DNA from: Flammeovirga pectinis
GTDB lineage: Bacteria > Bacteroidota > Bacteroidia > Cytophagales > Flammeovirgaceae
Length of the DNA: 64,000 bases
Reading direction: 5' to 3'
Assembly: GCF_003970675.1 (NCBI RefSeq)
Contig: NZ_CP034562.1
Coordinates: 682,001 to 746,000, forward strand
Positions within the stretch are counted from its first letter, which is position 1; every line of letters begins with the position of its first letter. A program made the position numbers and the translations under genes. Of the stretch, positions 17,371 to 25,622 are shown one piece after another. A model generated the notes under the pieces. That model ran no database searches, had not been told where the DNA came from, and saw nothing but the letters and a program-made list of their open reading frames with translations.

Positions 17371-19254
17371 CTATCTTATAACTTTAGAATACTCACTGAT
17401 GTTACCAGCTCGGTCTTCAATTATCATTTTAAAATCCCCCTTCAAGCGGTCAGATTTATGCAGTAATCGAGTCTGAATAAAATCCTTTTTTGCATCATAT
17501 TCCAATAATATAAATTGACCATTTAATGTTGCAGAGTATTTTGAAATTCCAGATTCATCGTCTTCAATAGTAAAGCGTAATTGATTAGATTTCCATTGTT
17601 TTAATGGTGTTATAATAGGTGGGGTAACTTCTTGATGTACTTCAAAAGTACCTAATATTTTTGTTTTAAAGCTGATGGCATTGCCTTCCCATGTTCCTCC
17701 TATAAATTCTAAATCTCCATCTTTATCTCTTCTATACATAAAGTGATGAGGAGAAATTAATTTACTATCTTTTACTTTATAATTGATGTAAACAGGAGCA
17801 TGTAAAGGAGTGTAGTAATTTTCTATATGGAGTAATTGTGGGGTCTCTTCAGCTTGTAAGTACAATGTATCAAAGAGTGTATGTTCTTTAAAATGAAAAG
17901 TTGCTATAGGATCGAAATAAGTAAATTCTACTCCCGATGGAATTACATGTTTAAGATTGGTAGATAAAGTATCTGAAGTAGTAGTACAAACCTCTGGTAA
18001 ACCATTTCTTAAATCCCATAAATAGATGTTGTGTTTTCCTATTCTGTACGCAGGTTTTACTTGTTGATCTAATAATGGAATTCCATATTTCAAGAATTTA
18101 AAGTCAGCGAATTCATTACTTTTTCCTTCTAGAGAAACAAATAGAATATTTTCATCAATTTGTAAATTAGTAGTAGCGTTCTTTGCTAAAGGAGAGATGC
18201 TTTTCCCTATAATTTTGAATGTAGTAATTGATTTATTGTCAAAACTATCCCACAATTCAATTAGAATATTTTTAGACTTTCCTTCTGGTACAGATAAAAA
18301 CCCATTGAGTGTACTATCAGGGTAAATTGAAAGGTGGTTACTATTGTAAAAATACAACCTTTGATACCTTTTTCTATGATCTAAAAAATAATGGTAGTCT
18401 GTAAATGTGTTGATATTAGCAGACATATCAAAAGGTATTCTATCTATAAAATGTTCGTAGATAAGAGAATCATTTGCATAGACTTTTATGGTATTAATAC
18501 CATACTTATTGTATGTCCCATCTGCTCTATCGTAAGTGTCTACTTCAATACCTACTTGTCCTTCTGCATAAAATGGGGTATTTATAGTGTATCTCCCTTT
18601 TTTACCAACTGTGGTTTTATTTATTGTTTTATATTCTCCTTGTACTCTACTATTTATAGAAAGAGGTTTTAAACGAATACTTCTTACAGTAGGAGGTAGG
18701 TTATCTATAACTTCTGAAAAGCCAAAATCAATAGGATTTAGAGGTCGTTCTTCTATATCTCTAATTTCAAAATGAAGATGTGGAGCAGATGAAGACCCCG
18801 TATTGCCAGAGTAAGCTATAACCTCACCTTTTTCAATTTTAAACTGATCTTTGGGAAGGTTTTCTAAATTAATTTCAAAAGATTTATTTTCATATTGCTG
18901 CCCAAGAATATATGCTTCTAAAGTAGGTTTAAACTTTTGTAAGTGGGCATAAACAGACGTCTGTCCGTTGGGGTGCATAATGTAAATACAACGTCCATAA
19001 CCTGATGTCGATACTTTTAATCTGATAATATAACCACTAGCAGCAGCATAAACAGGTAAACCTTCAACACCATTAGTTTTAATATCTAAGCCTCCATGAA
19101 AATGTGTTGTACGTAATTCTCCCATAGATCCTGCAAAATAATTTCTTTTACCAGGTTGGATAGGAAACAAATAATCTTCTTCTACATCGTAATGATTTTG
19201 TGAAAACCCTAATGAAGAAATGCATACAAATAAAATGATGCTTAGTAAACGCAT
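17371..19254 (-). CDS. M23 family (LytM-type) metallopeptidase, exported
   Basis: A 627-residue protein with a signal peptide ending near residue 19 (GFSQ). The catalytic domain lies at the N-terminal end: HFHGGLDIKT gives zinc ligands H53 and D57, VYAHL gives H104, and APHLHFEIRD gives H159 and H161. All four expected metal/catalytic positions are present, so a DD-endopeptidase acting on peptidoglycan cross-links is likely. The remaining 450 residues are beta-rich with repeated strands and no named domain. This N-terminal peptidase plus long beta tail layout occurs in Cytophagales. A hairpin at 19299-19323 separates it from tonB upstream. Confidence 0.88.
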   Translation of the reverse strand: MRLLSIILFVCISSLGFSQNHYDVEEDYLFPIQPGKRNYFAGSMGELRTTHFHGGLDIKTNGVEGLPVYAAASGYIIRLKVSTSGYGRCIYIMHPNGQTSVYAHLQKFKPTLEAYILGQQYENKSFEINLENLPKDQFKIEKGEVIAYSGNTGSSSAPHLHFEIRDIEERPLNPIDFGFSEVIDNLPPTVRSIRLKPLSINSRVQGEYKTINKTTVGKKGRYTINTPFYAEGQVGIEVDTYDRADGTYNKYGINTIKVYANDSLIYEHFIDRIPFDMSANINTFTDYHYFLDHRKRYQRLYFYNSNHLSIYPDSTLNGFLSVPEGKSKNILIELWDSFDNKSITTFKIIGKSISPLAKNATTNLQIDENILFVSLEGKSNEFADFKFLKYGIPLLDQQVKPAYRIGKHNIYLWDLRNGLPEVCTTTSDTLSTNLKHVIPSGVEFTYFDPIATFHFKEHTLFDTLYLQAEETPQLLHIENYYTPLHAPVYINYKVKDSKLISPHHFMYRRDKDGDLEFIGGTWEGNAISFKTKILGTFEVHQEVTPPIITPLKQWKSNQLRFTIEDDESGISKYSATLNGQFILLEYDAKKDFIQTRLLHKSDRLKGDFKMIIEDRAGNISEYSKVIR

Positions 19255-19292
19255 TTGAAAGCTTAGTTAAAAAGGACGGAATTATTAGAAAT

Positions 19293-19323
19293 AAAAAAAC
19301 CGATGCCTTTTATTGACATCGGT
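19293..19323 (-). terminator. Terminator of tonB
   Basis: ACCGATG (19299-19305) pairs with CATCGGT (19317-19323). An A-run on the plus strand at 19293-19299 gives a T-run after the stem on the minus strand. Confidence 0.8.
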
Positions 19324-19345
19324 CTTTTTATATATAAAGTATAGA

Positions 19346-20170
19346 TTAACCCAATTTGAATGAAATTGGTAATACCATTCTTTGTTTTACTGGACGACCA
19401 CGTTGTTTACCAGGCTTCCATTTAGGAGCTTTCTGTAAAACTTTGATCGCAGCTTCGTCACAACCAGCACCAATACCACGAACAACTTTTACGTCTGTAA
19501 GTGTACCGTCTTTGTCTACAACGAATTGAACGTATACTTTACCTTCAACACCCATACGTTTTGCTTGTGATGGATATTTCATGTTTTTACCTACCCACTT
19601 GTAGAATTTACCCATACCACCTGGGAAACCTGCAGGATCTTCCACTATCTCGAAAATTTCATCGACAGCTTCTTCAACTTCCTCTTCAACTTCAGGAGCT
19701 TCTTCGATTACAGTTTCTTCATCAAATTCCTCAGGAATTTCGATTTCGATCTCATCTTCGATTTCTTCTTCATCCGGAACCTCTACAATAACTGGAGCAG
19801 TTACTTTTGGAGGGGGAGGTGGTTGTTGTTGAGTGATTGGAACTTCAACCATTTCCTCTTCATTAAAATCAATTGAACCTAAGTCCATTAATGTTTGATC
19901 TTCATAAGTAGGGAATTCTAATGCTACTAATACAAATAACAATGAGAATGAAAGTCCAATTAAACTGAATAATGTAGAATATTTTGAAACGTCTACATCG
20001 TTATACTTTTTTACAAGAATACTAGATTCTTGTCCTTTTTTCTTTCCAGCAATAATATCAACTCCTGTTTTGTTTATCACAAAACGGAAAAGCTGTACCA
20101 ATGCTAGGAAAGTGACTACAAATAGGAATGATACCCATCCTGCGCCTAAATCTCCTAAGATACTTACCAT
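19346..20170 (-). CDS. TonB-type energy transducer with an extra N-terminal membrane span
   Basis: A 274-residue protein. The second hydrophobic segment (about 64-83, SLIGLSFSLLFVLVALEF) with SKYSTLF before it matches the usual Bacteroidetes TonB anchor. An additional span lies at about 10-32. A PPPPPK and Glu/Val-rich periplasmic linker follows (about 105-178), then the TonB C-terminal domain: FPGGMGKFYKWVGKNMKYP, GKVYVQFVVDKDG, VVRGIGAGCDEAAIKVL and PKWKPGKQRGRPVKQRM. It transmits the proton-motive force from ExbB/ExbD (a separate cluster at 57.7-60 kb) to TonB-dependent receptors. It is a single gene. No closer start codon would remove the first span without also cutting the linker to the second. 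Confidence 0.85.
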   Translation of the reverse strand: MVSILGDLGAGWVSFLFVVTFLALVQLFRFVINKTGVDIIAGKKKGQESSILVKKYNDVDVSKYSTLFSLIGLSFSLLFVLVALEFPTYEDQTLMDLGSIDFNEEEMVEVPITQQQPPPPPKVTAPVIVEVPDEEEIEDEIEIEIPEEFDEETVIEEAPEVEEEVEEAVDEIFEIVEDPAGFPGGMGKFYKWVGKNMKYPSQAKRMGVEGKVYVQFVVDKDGTLTDVKVVRGIGAGCDEAAIKVLQKAPKWKPGKQRGRPVKQRMVLPISFKLG

Positions 20171-20392
20171 CTAAATACGAATTTAATGCTGCGAATAATC
20201 CAAATCATATTTTATTCTGCGCCCGAAATTACAACTAGATTTGTTCTAATACAAAAAACAAATTGTAAAGAACGGTTAAAATAATTGTATAGAAATAAAT
20301 CTTACGAACACAATCAAACACTAAAATAAATATAGTGCCTGTCATTAAGTGCAAATTTAACGGTTTTAACAATAAATTGTATTATTTCTGCT

Positions 20393-21469
20393 CTAATTCT
20401 CTCTCTTTTTATTGAAATCTTCACTTTTTAAGAATATTAACAATTTTTCAAAGTCTGAATCAGAGTGTGCAGGGAAATTAGCAATTCTAAAGGAATTTAA
20501 CTTCCATTTACCATATCCATTCCCTAAAGTAATTCCTTTTTCTTTTGCTTTCTCTTTAATTATAGGAAGTAATTCAGCTTTACATTTTATACCAATTACG
20601 GTTTCGGATTGTACTTTTTTAGTAGGGACAACAAAATCATAACCAAGTAGCTTTAATTGCTTAATTAGGTTTTTCATTCTCTTCCTTATTTTTTCGTGTT
20701 CGGCTTTTATTCCCAACTTATTTGATAAAGATTTATAAAGAAGATATATACCTAATGTGTTAGGTGTGTGTGTGGTTTGGAATTTTTGAGTGTTTTGATA
20801 AATACTCTTTAAAGAATTATAATGAAAATCATTTTTATCGGCTTGATCAATGGCTTTAGGAGAACAAACCATAACGGCTAACCCTGGAGGTAGTCCAAAA
20901 CATTTTTGTACTGATGCATACCAAATATCACCAGAAATCCAATCAATAGAAACTCCAGACATAGAGCTTGTTGCATCAATAAACAAAAGAGAATTTGGAT
21001 ACCGGTTTTTAACCTTACGAATAGTTTTCTGATGTACTTTAGTAGTGTTTGATGTTTCACAACTTGTTAAACAAATAACATCTTTTTGTTTTGCTCCACT
21101 TCTATCTAATTGATGTAAACTAATACTTCTATGAATTGGGTATGCTAACCCCTCTACAGCATTATTAATTTTAGAATTATAAGAAAACCATTTTTCTCCA
21201 AAAGCACCATTATAAATATGTAGGAATGATTTTTTAGAAAAAGATTGTCCTGTTATTTCCCAACATTCAGTGGCACTAGATGTAAAGAAGACTTCATAGT
21301 TTGAAGGTATTTCTAACTTTTGTTTGATAACCTTAATACAATCTTTCATTAATTTCATGAAAGAGGGGCTCCTGTGATTACAAGATAGAATACCAGAAGA
21401 CGCAGCTTCAGATAAATATTTATCTAAATTTTCATCAGTCTTACTTGGTCCTGGATAAAATGATATCAT
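20393..21469 (-). CDS. Class V PLP-dependent aminotransferase (SerC/AGAT-like)
   Basis: A 358-residue protein starting MISFYPGPSKT, the usual opening of phosphoserine or alanine-glyoxylate aminotransferases. FFTSSATECWE (61-71) binds the cofactor phosphate, FIDATSSMSG (163-172) holds the PLP-ring Asp, and SVQKCFGLPPG contains Schiff-base K189. The HRSPSF near 32 is typical of the fold. Serine biosynthesis (3-phosphohydroxypyruvate to phosphoserine) is one possible role, but no serA or serB is near and the usual SerC Arg pattern is not clear, so the substrate is left open. The gene is alone on the minus strand, divergent from the queuosine-precursor transporter. Confidence 0.75.
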   Translation of the reverse strand: MISFYPGPSKTDENLDKYLSEAASSGILSCNHRSPSFMKLMKDCIKVIKQKLEIPSNYEVFFTSSATECWEITGQSFSKKSFLHIYNGAFGEKWFSYNSKINNAVEGLAYPIHRSISLHQLDRSGAKQKDVICLTSCETSNTTKVHQKTIRKVKNRYPNSLLFIDATSSMSGVSIDWISGDIWYASVQKCFGLPPGLAVMVCSPKAIDQADKNDFHYNSLKSIYQNTQKFQTTHTPNTLGIYLLYKSLSNKLGIKAEHEKIRKRMKNLIKQLKLLGYDFVVPTKKVQSETVIGIKCKAELLPIIKEKAKEKGITLGNGYGKWKLNSFRIANFPAHSDSDFEKLLIFLKSEDFNKKREN

Positions 21470-21582
21470 ATTCTTAAATTCTTTTTACAATAATAAAACA
21501 TTACTGTGTATTCTTATTTATATTAACTGAATTGGTATAATATTTAGGTACTTACTCTTAGTAAAAGCAACGAAAATAAGTA

Positions 21583-22389
21583 ATGAAAGAGCAAGATTTC
21601 ATCAACGAACAAAAGAGACAGACTCTATATGTAGCATTATGTGCTATCTTCCTAACAAATGCCATTGTAGCAGAGCTTATAGGCCCTAAGATATTTTCTT
21701 TAGAGACTTTTTTAAGTTTACAGCCAGCTCAAATTTCTCTTTTTGAGGGGTTTACATTAGATTTTAACCTTACTGCAGGTGTGGTAATATGGCCAGTAGT
21801 ATTTATTACTACAGATATTATAAATGAGTATTTTGGAAAGAGTGGCGTAAAAAAAATATCATTTATAACAGCAGGTTTAATAACCTATGTATTTATTGTA
21901 GTTTTATTTGTGACCGATTTGCCTCCTGCTCAATTTTGGTTAGATATAAATGCATTAGATAGTAATGGCAATCCTTTTAATATAGAAGAAGCCTTTGATA
22001 AAATATTTACACAAGGATTAGGGATAATAATAGGATCTCTGATAGCCTTCTTAATAGGTCAATTTTTAGATGCACATACTTTCCAATGGTTAAGAAGACT
22101 TACAGGAAGTAAGAATATATGGTTAAGAGCAACAGGTTCAACATTAATATCTCAGTTAGTAGATAGTTTTGTGGTATTAGGTGTTGCATTCTATATTTTT
22201 GGAAATTGGTCTTTTGATCAAGTAGTTGCTGTAGCTATTATTAACTACATTTATAAGTTTTTTATAGCTTTAGTAATGACACCCTTATTGTATCTTGCAC
22301 ATTTTGGTATTGATAAATACTTAGGTAAGGAATTTGCAGATAAAACAGCAGAAACAGCAGCTCAGACTAATCTGTTTTCAAAAGATTAA
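21583..22389 (+). CDS. Queuosine precursor transporter (YhhQ family)
   Basis: A 268-residue inner-membrane protein with about six spans. Features of the YhhQ/VUT family are present: LTAGVVIWPVVFITTDIINEYFG (about 64-86, containing the conserved TDIxNEYFG stretch), a long loop with PPAQFWLDINALD, and the STLISQLVDSFVVLGVAFY region near 185. The family imports preQ0 or preQ1, precursors of the tRNA wobble base queuosine. No que genes are in the window. The stop codon overlaps a promoter-like box for the next gene. Confidence 0.88.
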   Translation: MKEQDFINEQKRQTLYVALCAIFLTNAIVAELIGPKIFSLETFLSLQPAQISLFEGFTLDFNLTAGVVIWPVVFITTDIINEYFGKSGVKKISFITAGLITYVFIVVLFVTDLPPAQFWLDINALDSNGNPFNIEEAFDKIFTQGLGIIIGSLIAFLIGQFLDAHTFQWLRRLTGSKNIWLRATGSTLISQLVDSFVVLGVAFYIFGNWSFDQVVAVAIINYIYKFFIALVMTPLLYLAHFGIDKYLGKEFADKTAETAAQTNLFSKD

Positions 22390-22394
22390 CTTTG
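22387..22394 (+). promoter_or_regulatory. Promoter -7 box for the Hpt gene
   Basis: TAACTTTG is an exact -7 match. It starts within the stop codon of the transporter gene and lies 31 bases before the ATG at 22426. No clear -33 element was seen. Confidence 0.4.
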
Positions 22395-22425
22395 CAAATA
22401 GAACTAACCCACTTAACAATTAAAG

Positions 22426-22770
22426 ATGATAGAAAATGTAGATTTTTCAGGTTTGTATGATGTATCAGATGGAGATGAAGAATTTTTAGTATCCGTATTA
22501 ATGGTTATCGAAAAAAATTTAAAGAGTTATCCTAATGAAATTCAAGAACTATTAGATGCAAACCAACTTATTGATTTAGGTAAGAAAGCACATAAACTTA
22601 AATCAAGTATAGCTTATTTAAAACATAAGCTATTAGAAGAGTTATTACTGTTTTTAGAAGAAGGTGAAATACACAATGCCACTGTCCATCAAGAGAAATT
22701 AACGCTATTTAAAGAGGTTGTTTCTAATGTTTTAATAGAAGTACAAGCAAAAATTGAAGAATTAGACTAA
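22426..22770 (+). CDS. Histidine phosphotransfer (Hpt) domain protein
   Basis: A 114-residue all-helical protein. The phosphoacceptor is probably H56 in LGKKAHKLKSSIAYL, which matches the Hpt motif AHxLKSS. FLVSVLMVIEKNLKSYPNEIQELL forms the preceding helix pair. Stand-alone Hpt proteins relay phosphate between hybrid kinases and response regulators. No kinase or regulator gene adjoins, so partners are unknown. It is between a transporter gene and rluB, and is probably transcribed from its own promoter (22387-22394). Confidence 0.85.
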   Translation: MIENVDFSGLYDVSDGDEEFLVSVLMVIEKNLKSYPNEIQELLDANQLIDLGKKAHKLKSSIAYLKHKLLEELLLFLEEGEIHNATVHQEKLTLFKEVVSNVLIEVQAKIEELD

Positions 22771-22811
22771 CTCTTTGGTTTTGTTTTCAATATTTTGATG
22801 ATCTATAACAT

Positions 22812-22878
22812 AAAGTTCACGAACTTTGTACATTAAGTCTCATGTTATATCATGAGATAATTACTGCCGTGTTGGCAG
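22812..22878 (+). promoter_or_regulatory. Promoter region and structured leader of the rluB-type gene
   Basis: Three perfect inverted repeats occur in 67 bases: AAAGTTC/GAACTTT (22812-22818, 22821-22827), TCTCATG/CATGAGA (22838-22844, 22851-22857) and CTGCC/GGCAG (22864-22868, 22874-22878). GAACTTTG at 22821-22828 may be the -7 box (TTTG at 22794-22797 as -33), placing the last two hairpins at the very start of the mRNA. The ATG is at 22905. Function is inferred from structure only. Confidence 0.45.
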
Positions 22879-22904
22879 CATGTTGTACTTTCTAATTACA
22901 TTAG

Positions 22905-23987
22905 ATGAAAAAGCACACTCCGAAAAAAGGTAAAAACTTAAATCCTTTTAAGAAGTTTATCAAAGAGAAACCTAAAAGTGATAGCTTCTCTTCTGAAAGA
23001 AGTTCTGGTCCTAAAAAATCTTTTAAAAGAAATGAGGAAAAGGATAAACAGAAGAAAAATCAAAAAATTGTTTCTACTTCTTACAGTCCTCATGATAAGA
23101 CAAGTAAAAAACCTGTCTACGATATCAAAAAAGTAATTTCAGTAGCTAAGAAATTAAAAGAAGAATCTGAAGAACCTGTTAAAGTAAAATCTTCAGATAT
23201 CCGTTTAAATAGATATATTTCTAATTCCGGTGTTTGTTCTCGTAGAGAAGCCGATCAATTGATTGCCGATGGTAAAATCAAAATCAATGGTAAGGTTGTA
23301 ACAGAAATGGGATATAAGGTTCAAACCAGCGATAAAGTTGAACATGGTGGTAAATTGCTAAAAAGAGAACGTTATGTATATGTTCTTCTTAACAAGCCAA
23401 AAGGGTTTATTACTACAACTAAAGATCCTCAAGAAAGAAAAACAGTTATGCAATTGGTTAAAAATGCTTGCGAAGAGCGTATTTATCCAGTGGGTAGATT
23501 AGATAGAAATACTACAGGTCTTTTATTATTTACGAATGATGGAGAGTTTGCTACAAAAGTGGCTCACCCATCTAGTAATACACAAAAAATCTACCGTGTA
23601 GAACTAAATCGTCCTTTTAAAGAGGAAGATGAAGAGAAATTAAGAGATCCTAAGTTTGAACTAGAAGATGGTTCTCCATATATAGATGGGTTATCTGTTA
23701 ACGATGACAATCGAAAAGAAATTGGAATTGAACTTCACTCTGGTAAAAACAGAATTGTTCGTAGAGTTTTTGAACACTTTGGATATCAAGTAGACGTTTT
23801 AGATAGAACAGTATTAGCTGGTTTAACTAAAAAAGATCTTCCAAGAGGAAATTGGAGATATTTAGGTGAAGACGAAATGATTCAGTTGAAATATTTATCT
23901 GGAATCGATAAAAAGAAAAAGAAGGATAAAAAAGAAAAGGCTGAGCGAAAAGAAAAAAAGGAAGGCTTTAAAGGCCGTAAGAGATAA
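22905..23987 (+). CDS. 16S/23S rRNA pseudouridine synthase, RluB/RsuA type
   Basis: A 360-residue protein. Residues 1-100 are a Lys-rich low-complexity extension, 103-150 an S4 RNA-binding domain (RLNRYISNSGVCSRREAD), and 155-330 the catalytic domain with GRLDRNTTGLLLFTNDGEF (catalytic Asp in GRLD), RVELNRPF and SGKNRIVRRVFEHFGYQV. A Lys/Glu-rich tail follows. It converts a uridine of rRNA to pseudouridine; RluB of E. coli acts on U2605 of 23S. The basic extensions are common in Bacteroidetes homologues. Choice between RluB, RluE, RluF and RsuA specificity rests on overall similarity and is not proven. It has a structured leader and its own terminator. Confidence 0.88.
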   Translation: MKKHTPKKGKNLNPFKKFIKEKPKSDSFSSERSSGPKKSFKRNEEKDKQKKNQKIVSTSYSPHDKTSKKPVYDIKKVISVAKKLKEESEEPVKVKSSDIRLNRYISNSGVCSRREADQLIADGKIKINGKVVTEMGYKVQTSDKVEHGGKLLKRERYVYVLLNKPKGFITTTKDPQERKTVMQLVKNACEERIYPVGRLDRNTTGLLLFTNDGEFATKVAHPSSNTQKIYRVELNRPFKEEDEEKLRDPKFELEDGSPYIDGLSVNDDNRKEIGIELHSGKNRIVRRVFEHFGYQVDVLDRTVLAGLTKKDLPRGNWRYLGEDEMIQLKYLSGIDKKKKKDKKEKAERKEKKEGFKGRKR

Positions 23988-23990
23988 ACT

Positions 23991-24025
23991 AAAAAAGGAA
24001 ATGACGAAAGTTGTTTCCTTTTTTT
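23991..24025 (+). terminator. Intrinsic terminator of rluB-type gene
   Basis: AAAAAAGGAAA (23991-24001) pairs with TTTCCTTTTTT (24014-24024) around a 12-nt loop and is followed by more T. Confidence 0.8.
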
Positions 24026-24142
24026 ATTTGATGAAAAGTTATGGATAGTTTACTATGTTAATCTTCTACTAGTTGTTATTTTAGTGTATCTATTTTAATC
24101 TTAAATAGATATAAGGTAAATACTAACTATTGATAAATAATC

Positions 24143-25483
24143 ATGGAGAAGCACTTAGATGTACCAGAAACTCAAGTTCCCAGAGTAGTTATTGTTGGCG
24201 GTGGGTTTGGAGGGTTAGAACTCGTAAAGCAATTAAAAAAAGCAGATGTACAAACTATATTGCTAGATAGAAATAATTATCACACCTTTCAACCATTATT
24301 ATATCAAGTAGCCACAGCAGGTTTAGAACCCGATTCTATTTCTTTTCCAATTAGAAAGCTATTCCATGGTTTTAAAAACTTTTTCTTTAGACTAGCAGTG
24401 GTCAAAGAAATAGATGCTTCAAAAAATGAAGTAATTACAGATATTGGTAGTTTAAAGTATGATTATCTCGTTGTGGCTTCAGGCTCTCGGACTAATTTTT
24501 TCGGGAATGAAAATATAAGATATCACAGTATGCCTTTAAAAACTGTAGTTCAATCTCTTCAGTTTAGAAGTTTCCTATTACAAAATTTTGAGAAAGCACT
24601 CCAAACAAATGATTTAAAACTCAGAGAAGCGTACATGACTTTCGTTATTGTAGGTGGTGGTCCAACTGGAGTAGAATTGGCAGGGGCATTATCAGAATTA
24701 AAAAGATATGTTCTTCCTGTTGATTATCCAGAGTTAGATGTTCGGAGAATGAATATCCATTTAGTTGATGCTGGAGAAAGGGTATTACAAGCATTATCAG
24801 AAAAATCATCTTCAGATGCAGAAAAGTATTTAATCAAATTAGGGGTTCAGCTACATAAACACACTTTAGTTAAAGATTACGATGGTAAAGTAGCACTAAC
24901 AATAAAAGAGGGAGCTGATGGAGAAATATTTACAAAAAACTTAATATGGTCTGCAGGGGTTGAAGGGAACTCCCCAAAAGGAATTGATATAGACAAAATA
25001 ACGGAACGAGGAAACAGAATAAAAGTAGACGAATACAATAAAGTAATCGGAACCGAAAATGTTTTTGCAATTGGAGATGTCGCAGCAATGCAACAAGAAG
25101 AATACCCTCATGGTCATCCAATGGTTGCACCTGTTGCTATGCAACAAGCCACGTATTTAGGAAAGAACATTAAGAATCTTTTAAAAGGTAAAGACTTAAA
25201 AATTTTTAAATATGTAAACAAAGGAAGTATGGCAACCGTTGGTAAGAATAAAGCTGTGGTTGAAGTAGGAAATTTAAAAAGCTCAGGTGCATTTGCATGG
25301 TTTATTTGGATGTTTGTACATATAATGTCACTCATTGGAATGCAGAATAAATCTATAGTTTTTGTAAATTGGTTTTGGAATTATCTTAATTATGATAGGT
25401 CCAATAGACTAATAATTAATCGTTTTAGTAAGACAGAAAGGAAACAAAAACGTGACGAAGGTAAGGCAGGAATTGTAATTTAA
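24143..25483 (+). CDS. ndh: Type II NADH dehydrogenase (NDH-2)
   Basis: A 446-residue flavoprotein. The N-terminal FAD-binding fold is VVIVGGGFGGLELVKQL; NYHTFQPLLYQVATAGLEP follows near 46-64 and is typical of NDH-2. The NAD-binding fold is FVIVGGGPTGVELAGAL (about 168-184), and the second FAD contact is NVFAIGDVAAM near 307. A C-terminal hydrophobic region (AFAWFIWMFVHIMSLIG, about 380-396) anchors it to the inner membrane. It oxidises NADH and reduces menaquinone without pumping protons. The gene appears single, about 150 bases after the rluB terminator. Confidence 0.9.
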   Translation: MEKHLDVPETQVPRVVIVGGGFGGLELVKQLKKADVQTILLDRNNYHTFQPLLYQVATAGLEPDSISFPIRKLFHGFKNFFFRLAVVKEIDASKNEVITDIGSLKYDYLVVASGSRTNFFGNENIRYHSMPLKTVVQSLQFRSFLLQNFEKALQTNDLKLREAYMTFVIVGGGPTGVELAGALSELKRYVLPVDYPELDVRRMNIHLVDAGERVLQALSEKSSSDAEKYLIKLGVQLHKHTLVKDYDGKVALTIKEGADGEIFTKNLIWSAGVEGNSPKGIDIDKITERGNRIKVDEYNKVIGTENVFAIGDVAAMQQEEYPHGHPMVAPVAMQQATYLGKNIKNLLKGKDLKIFKYVNKGSMATVGKNKAVVEVGNLKSSGAFAWFIWMFVHIMSLIGMQNKSIVFVNWFWNYLNYDRSNRLIINRFSKTERKQKRDEGKAGIVI

Positions 25484-25622
25484 ATCATTATTTTCGCTGA
25501 TTAATATTAATTAATGATGATAAATGTCTACTTTTGTTACGAATTTTTTAACTAATCTTGCAATTCAATCACGTTTTATCATTTATAACAAATTATCTCA
25601 TATATAATTTTATTTATTAGCA

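Noticed and set aside
23900-23990. Lys/Glu-rich tail of the pseudouridine synthase considered a frameshift product.
   Set aside because: The frame stays open with regular codon use, and similar tails occur at the N-terminus, so it is a genuine charged extension.
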